Shown here: piece by piece, positions 59,215 to 64,000 of the stretch
How the letters are laid out: the number at the start of each line of letters is the position of its first letter
How positions within the stretch are numbered: position 1 is the stretch's first letter
NCBI RefSeq assembly: GCF_026262505.1
Contig: NC_067203.1
Span: 3,472,001-3,536,000, forward strand
Origin: Trichomonas vaginalis G3
Lineage: Eukaryota > Parabasalia > Trichomonadida > Trichomonadidae
Length of the DNA stretch: 64,000 nucleotides
Reading direction: 5' to 3'
Notes under the pieces: model-generated
Told to the model about the DNA's origin: nothing
The model's database searches: none
Seen by the model: the letters and a program-made list of their open reading frames with translations, nothing else
Made by a program: the position numbers and the translations under genes

Positions 59215-59266
59215 GGACTTCGTCCTCGCCGCTTCGGTCTGAAAGACCTCAGGACTCAAAGAGTCC
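59215..59266. repeat. Cluster of three triloop hairpins
   Basis: GGAC-TTC-GTCC (59215-59225), GGTCT-GAA-AGACC (59236-59248) and GGACTC-AAA-GAGTCC (59252-59266) within 52 bp. The text ATGGACTTCGTCCTCGCCGC also occurs at 55418-55437 in the polymerase gene, where GCCGC-GTT-GCGGC follows. Confidence 0.75.
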
Positions 59267-59354
59267 GTTTGCGTCTTTATGTTAAAATAAATGGTACCCT
59301 TAATGATATCATGACTGTTCTCGTTCATGTCTGATTTACATCTAATGAAAAAGT

Positions 59355-60440
59355 TTAGAAGAATTTTCTTATTCTTTCTGGCTTATTTTTGTCTTTCCAG
59401 TACTCCCGCTCTAATGGTCCCAGATGTGTTGGCTTTGACTCTCTCAAGTTCTTAGATGGTATAACATCTTCAACGCCTCCTTCATATCTTACTTTATAAG
59501 TGTCATCGTTTATGTTATAGTTAAGTATTTCAATAACCACTCCTCGCTTTGCTTCGTCAATGGTTTCAGCAAGTTTGCCATTACTACTTTCGACTAATTT
59601 GTGACGAGGGTAAAACGCAATAGAGTCGTCAGCAGCTTTTATAAGATATCCATTACCTTGCGTAGAGTCTACGATATAATAGTTTCTACTTAACCTTAAA
59701 CGTTTCTTTGTCAACGGTTTGTCGTCAAGAACTACACGAACTTTTGTACCAGGAATGAGGGTAAATTGTGTTGAATTTCTGATATTTTGTGTTTGGCTTC
59801 GTTTCTGTTTGTATATACTTTTCTTCTTGTTGTTGTGTCATTGAATTTGGTGTATGTCCTGTTGTAGAATTTGTTGAGGAATTATATACTTCGAGAAAAT
59901 GTTTCATTGTTTCTTCGGTAAAGTCTCGCTCTTGATTTAAATCTCTGAGCGTTCTTATGAAGCGATTAATGATACCTAAAATATTATGGTTATGGTCTTC
60001 AGTAGTGTAGTGAGTTATGTTATGCTTAATGAGAAATTCTGTGATTTCGTTGCTGAGGTATGCACTGTCTTGGTCTGATGTTAAAGTACTTGGGTTATGT
60101 TCTGCTACAACTTTTGTAAAACTCTTAACACTTCACGAGTTCCTTTATTTCTCATTATATACGCAAAAGCTTTGCGAGTGTTAACATTTATGAAGATGAG
60201 GAATGGTTTATGTCCTTCTTTTCTGCTTTGAATGAGAGTGTCAAATTGGTATGCGTCGGGAGTGTTGGAGTAAATTGGTAAAAAGTAGTCGTAAGGGTTT
60301 ATTTTTGTTTGATGTACAACATTTTTGTCAAAGAACTTTTTAACTTCAGCTCTGTTAGTAAATCCCCAACTCTTTGCAGCTTCATTGAACTTCTTAAATG
60401 ACCTCCATGGATGTTGTTCGAATACTTCTTTCAAGCTCAT
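59355..60440 (-). pseudogene. Retroviral-type (RVE) integrase of Maverick D, broken copy
   Basis: Starts MSLKEVFEQHPWRSFKKFNE at 60440. The N-terminal part resembles a helical zinc-less HHCC substitute, then the RVE core begins with DAYQFDTLIQSRKEGHKPFL and contains a TSDQDSAYL block, and the C-terminal region is a chromo/Tudor-like barrel (KRGVVIEILNYNINDDTYKV, RYEGGVEDVIPSKNLRESKP). The class inserts linear element DNA. It looks broken about two to three times. It is adjacent to the fibre gene, as in element B. Confidence 0.75.
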
Positions 60441-60484
60441 TTATGTAAAAATAAAGATTTTATTCTAGGCTCAAGCGAGTTCAT

Positions 60485-63400
60485 TCAATAAACGCGGTAC
60501 CATGCGAATACAGTCATAAATGGAGGCATATAATCTTCACCCGAGCCTGTTGGATTTGTTGTGAAAGTGTGTGAATGATTTCCTGCGGTTCCACAGAAAA
60601 TACCTGCGCTTGAATCTACTGGGTCACTTGAAATATCATATCTATGCATTCCCTGTCTATCCGAACCTGCTGCAAGATTTGTATAACCTCTTTTTGTTAT
60701 TGAATGTGAATGACTACCTGTTGTGTTTGTAGTTCCTGTATGAGTGTGCGGTGGAAGGTTTGCTTCTTTAATTTTCTTCGAACCACCTGTTTGCTTTGAA
60801 GAGTTCGCACAATAGAGGAATTTATCTACAATCTTTTCCCACGTACCAAAACCTAAAACACTTGCCGGATTTGTTGAGTTCATTGACGTATAAATAGAGC
60901 CTATAGGATATATGGTTTCAAGAATCTGGGCCTTCATTGTTAGAAGTTCATGTTTAACGTTTATAGTTTTATTGCCTTCTACAATATTTATATTGTTTGT
61001 TATTAAACCATTAGGAAAAGTAGGAGGATAAATTCTTTGTTCTTGTACAGTTGCACCGTCTCTTCCTGTTTTTGTTACTATTTCGATGCATGCCTTAATT
61101 TCTTTAATCTTGATTGTTTGAAATTCTTCATGCACGTGCTCTTTATCGGCTTTTCCATTAAGCGCAGCATTTACTTCCGACTTCTTTGCATAATTTTCAT
61201 CTACATAAGTTTTGTCGGCTTTCTTATCTAACATTGCTGGTAGTTCATTGCTTCAAAGTTTCTGGCATGACCTTCAATATTCCTGCAACTGTTATCTAAA
61301 TTGTTTAGTGTATCTTTTACGCTTGTACTTGGATTCTCTAAAGGTGCACTTGAACCAAGGGTATAGTTCAATATTATGTCGTCTGCTCTAACAGTAGTGA
61401 AGGATTTATGTGTATGGTTCTTGTCGGCTTTACTGTCTAATGTAGCTTGAAGTTCATTTATATCGGAGATGTTGTGTTTATGAGATTTCAAAACTTTGTT
61501 CGTTGCTTCAAGTTCAACTTTGTCAGCTTTACTTTTAATAGCATCTTCAAACGTTATTTTTGACTTAACTCTCAAAGTAAATCTTGGTTCAACTAATACA
61601 CCGTTAACAGAGAAAGTAGAGGCATAAATTTCACCGGTATAACCAAATGCTTCTGGTGCTTTAGCTACATCATACTGTACAGTACAGCTTATGTCATAAC
61701 CTTTAGCACGAATGTATTTATATCTTCTTTCATTAACATTTTTTGTCTTCGCTTCATCACTTCGTGTTAAATATCCATGGTAGTTCGTTATAATCTGTTC
61801 GTCTGAAGTTATATAATGAACGTGGTTCTTGACTTTATCACTCAGAGCTAAAAGCTCATTTTTTTTGCTTTTTCGGCTAATTTCTCATTAACATCATTCA
61901 CTTCTAATTCAACTCTTCCGCCAGAACTCTTATTATCATTAATCTTTTTCATTAATTCGGTAATTACGTCATAAAGACTATATTCTGTTTTCGGTTTTGT
62001 AAATAATGAGTCAAAATTTCTTTTCATCATTACATCGCTGACATTAATGATATCACCAATTCCTTTTTCATTTATTCTCTTCATTAATTCTGCAATAATG
62101 ACGAATATATAATCTGTTAATTTATTCTCTTCATCGAGGGTTATAGAATGTTTTGAAATTGAATCATTAACTCCTCTAAATAAATCAATAACTTCAGGAT
62201 ACACGTTTTTAATGTCTCGAATAACCCGACCAGTATCCTGTTGTTCATGTTCTTCGTTCCCGTCGTTACGTGGTTTTATATCTCTAACCATCATCAACGC
62301 AGCCATAACCGGAGGGTTTGTTGCTATCTGTTCGAAAATCCGTCCGTTATGTACGGTATATCTAAATAATTTCTTTGTGTTTGTTAAAACATTTGAAACA
62401 AGTCTTTTAAAACCATCTACAAAATTTCCTGTTTCACCTAATGTTCTTGCAGCATTTACAAGCTCACCCATTCCCGCTTTTGACCCCAAAAACGTCCATA
62501 TTGCATTTATTTCACTCTGTATTGTTGTCCATTCAGCAAAATTAATACCCGCATTCGCTAAGCTGAAAATGAAATTCAGTGGATCGAACTTAATTCCACC
62601 TTCTTTTTCAATTTCAACGAACTCACTAACATGAGATTTTAAGTATTCTTTCGTTAAAATTATTTTCCCCGATGTTATGTCATTAACGAAACTATCACCG
62701 TCAAAAGTTAACGAATTCAATTTCGTCGTTGATGCTTTTATTTCATACACCGCTTTATCGATAGTTTTTGGCTCACCTTCTTTAGAAGCATATGAAACAT
62801 TAATGAATGAATTATATGTATTCATGAATGAATTAAAATCAATGATTTTCATTAATGACGCCTTTAATGATTCATTTACTGTCGAATCCCTTAAAGTAAT
62901 TAATGAACTGTCATTTATGAAAGGTACACTGCAAACCGTTGAGTTTGGATCAAATGCTATAGTTGGTGCAGGAATATTAATGATATAAGTCATTAAATCA
63001 TTAAGTGACGTAAATAATGTTGTCGTTTTTGATTTAATTTCTTTAGCATCTGTTATATATGGTAATTTTATTTCTGTAGTTTCTGAATTAAAGATATTCG
63101 CTAAAATGTTTTGTAAACTGTTTTGAACAGCTGTGTAAACCGTTGAATCCGGAACTCTTACGATTTCACCGTCCTTAATAAAAGGCATTGCACATGGTGT
63201 AGTGCTTGGGTCAAATCTTTTTGGGTTATGATTCAACATATATTCTAACGCTTCATGAACAGACTTATATACTGTTGTGTCGTTCTTCATGACAACTTCA
63301 CCATTTACAATGAATGGCATAGTACATGGAGTTAAAATGGGGTCAAACTTTTCATAGTCCTTCCATGTTATGTATTTCTCGGTATTTCCATCACTGATAA

Positions 63401-63491
63401 CAATATATTTGTCAGTAAGTGTGAGAGAGTATTGACCAAAATATAAACGTTTAGCTCTGTCAGCTTCATACGCATATGCAGCTATACTCAT
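60485..63491 (-). pseudogene. Long fibre protein of Maverick D with tail-collar-like tip, broken copy
   Basis: The locus begins at about 63491 (MSIAAYAYEADRAKRLYFGQ). The N-terminal part holds about four repeats of a FDPxxTxCxxPFIxDGExVxxxDSTVY unit of some 45 residues, followed by helical and beta regions. Then come shaft repeats with KADK (SKADKVELEATNKVLKSHKH, LDSKADKNHTHKSFTTVRAD), and at the C-terminus the phage tail-collar signature YPIGSIYTSMNSTNPASVLG, FGTWEKIVDKFLYC, ANLPPHTHTGTTN and GEDYMPPFMTVFAWYR. The tip closely matches the fibre of B, while the N-terminal parts differ. It looks broken about two to three times. Confidence 0.7.
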
Positions 63492-63508
63492 ATTTTAATG
63501 AGAATAAA

Positions 63509-64000
63509 ATGTTGTTCTATTTGCAAAGTACAGACCCAAACGAATACGGGACAAAAACTACAAACAAACTTAGGTCTACAGAATGAGGCGCTTGCATTCA
63601 GAATGGTTGACTTTAATACTATTGCTTCATTCGTTATAACTGACGAAACAGATTTCATGGAGCTTGAAATAGATGGAAAGAAGCACGAAATAAGATTTCA
63701 CAATAATGTAGAATATAAGATGGAAACATTAGCTGGAGTGTTAAATGCTCTCATAAATACTACAATAAACAAGGATAACGGAGAAAACTTAATGAATGTT
63801 AAACTTATTGCAGGAGTTTTGAAGTTCAGTTATGCGAAAGAGTTTAAGATACCAAGAATGAGTCATAGAGTACAACTTCTTTTGGGAGCATACCATATGA
63901 CATTTCCTTTGAAAAGTGTTGACAAAACGATTGAGATGAAATCTGTTCCATACGTATGTTATGGCAATTGTTTGTACATTGAGTCAAAAATAGCTAATGT
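63509..64000 (+). pseudogene. Minor capsid-type gene of Maverick D, cut by window end
   Basis: Divergent from the fibre gene. The start MLFYLQSTDPNEYGTKTTNK is followed by a region encoding VITDETDFMELEIDGKKHEI, KIPRMSHRVQLLLGAYHMTF and PLKSVDKTIEMKSVPYVCYG, beta-rich and resembling penton/minor capsid proteins. A matching but degraded copy is at 29712-30695. It looks broken about two times in the visible part. Confidence 0.45.

Larger units (their letters stand above)
46860..64000. mobile_element. Maverick/Polinton D, right end outside window
   Basis: Left terminus at 46860 (AGTTAGTATCACTAAGT), at least 17.1 kb long. Genes: five small or capsid genes shared with A, minor capsid protein, protein-primed DNA polymerase, two KilA-N genes, an inverted-repeat gene cassette, integrase, fibre, another capsid-type gene. 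Its capsid gene is nearly identical to that of A, so it is young. About twelve to fifteen breaks are spread over its genes; several genes are open. Confidence 0.85.

Noticed and set aside
58049-59328. Shared peptide MLDLTRFLTTFLT at the ends of several frames (also 32351)
   Set aside because: It is the translation of the GTTAGA palindrome cassette, not a conserved protein motif.
1-64000. tRNA, rRNA or other structured RNA genes
   Set aside because: None recognised on either strand when reading for tRNA-like arms or rRNA-like conserved blocks; a covariance search was not possible.

Overview
The window looks like chromosomal DNA of a parabasalid protist, most likely Trichomonas or a close relative. 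The base composition is AT-rich and no introns are needed. Two host genes have an initiator-like TCATT element 9-13 nt before the ATG. There are Mutator-like transposases with FLYWCH-type zinc fingers, and several large Maverick/Polinton elements nest in and abut one another. Species cannot be fixed from the sequence alone.

Layout. 1-2931 is the right end of Maverick A (capsid gene cut by the window edge, three small genes, terminal repeat). It sits against a broken MULE (2932-4834). Then follow 268-bp tandem repeats, a MULE fragment ending in a 14-bp minisatellite of about 64 copies, and the host interval 7723-17849. That interval holds a small helical protein, eight 109-110-bp repeats, a 1353-residue solenoid-like protein, a beta-helix surface protein, a membrane-anchored S28 peptidase homologue that has lost its catalytic serine, and a reticulon-like protein.

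17850-43562 is Maverick B. Its ends are inverted repeats. It carries a Dam-type methylase, a fibre with a phage-collar-like tip, integrase, packaging ATPase, SF3 (D5-like) helicase, minor and major capsid proteins and a large coiled-coil protein, but no recognisable DNA polymerase. Maverick C (from 23552) is nested inside it and contains a 25-base assembly gap (30696-30720). 43563-45098 is non-coding DNA with GC-rich repeats, followed by a near-complete MULE (45099-46860). From 46860 to the window end lies Maverick D, with a protein-primed family B polymerase, KilA-N and GIY-YIG genes, integrase, fibre and capsid genes. The capsid genes of A and D are almost identical, so that family spread recently. 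Most Maverick genes here carry one or more breaks and are treated as fossils.

The Mavericks share a compact logic. Many genes start 10-12 nt after a TTTTTA box, and several divergent pairs have start codons only 16-18 bp apart. Some gene junctions carry palindrome-plus-half-site cassettes. The cassette at one homologous junction keeps its architecture and spacing between elements A and D, but all five half-sites change together (GGTGA versus GTTAGA). Small GC-rich triloop hairpins are scattered through the elements, and in the two terminal repeats of B one such hairpin has changed sequence while keeping its pairing. These coordinated changes are the most unusual signal in the window.
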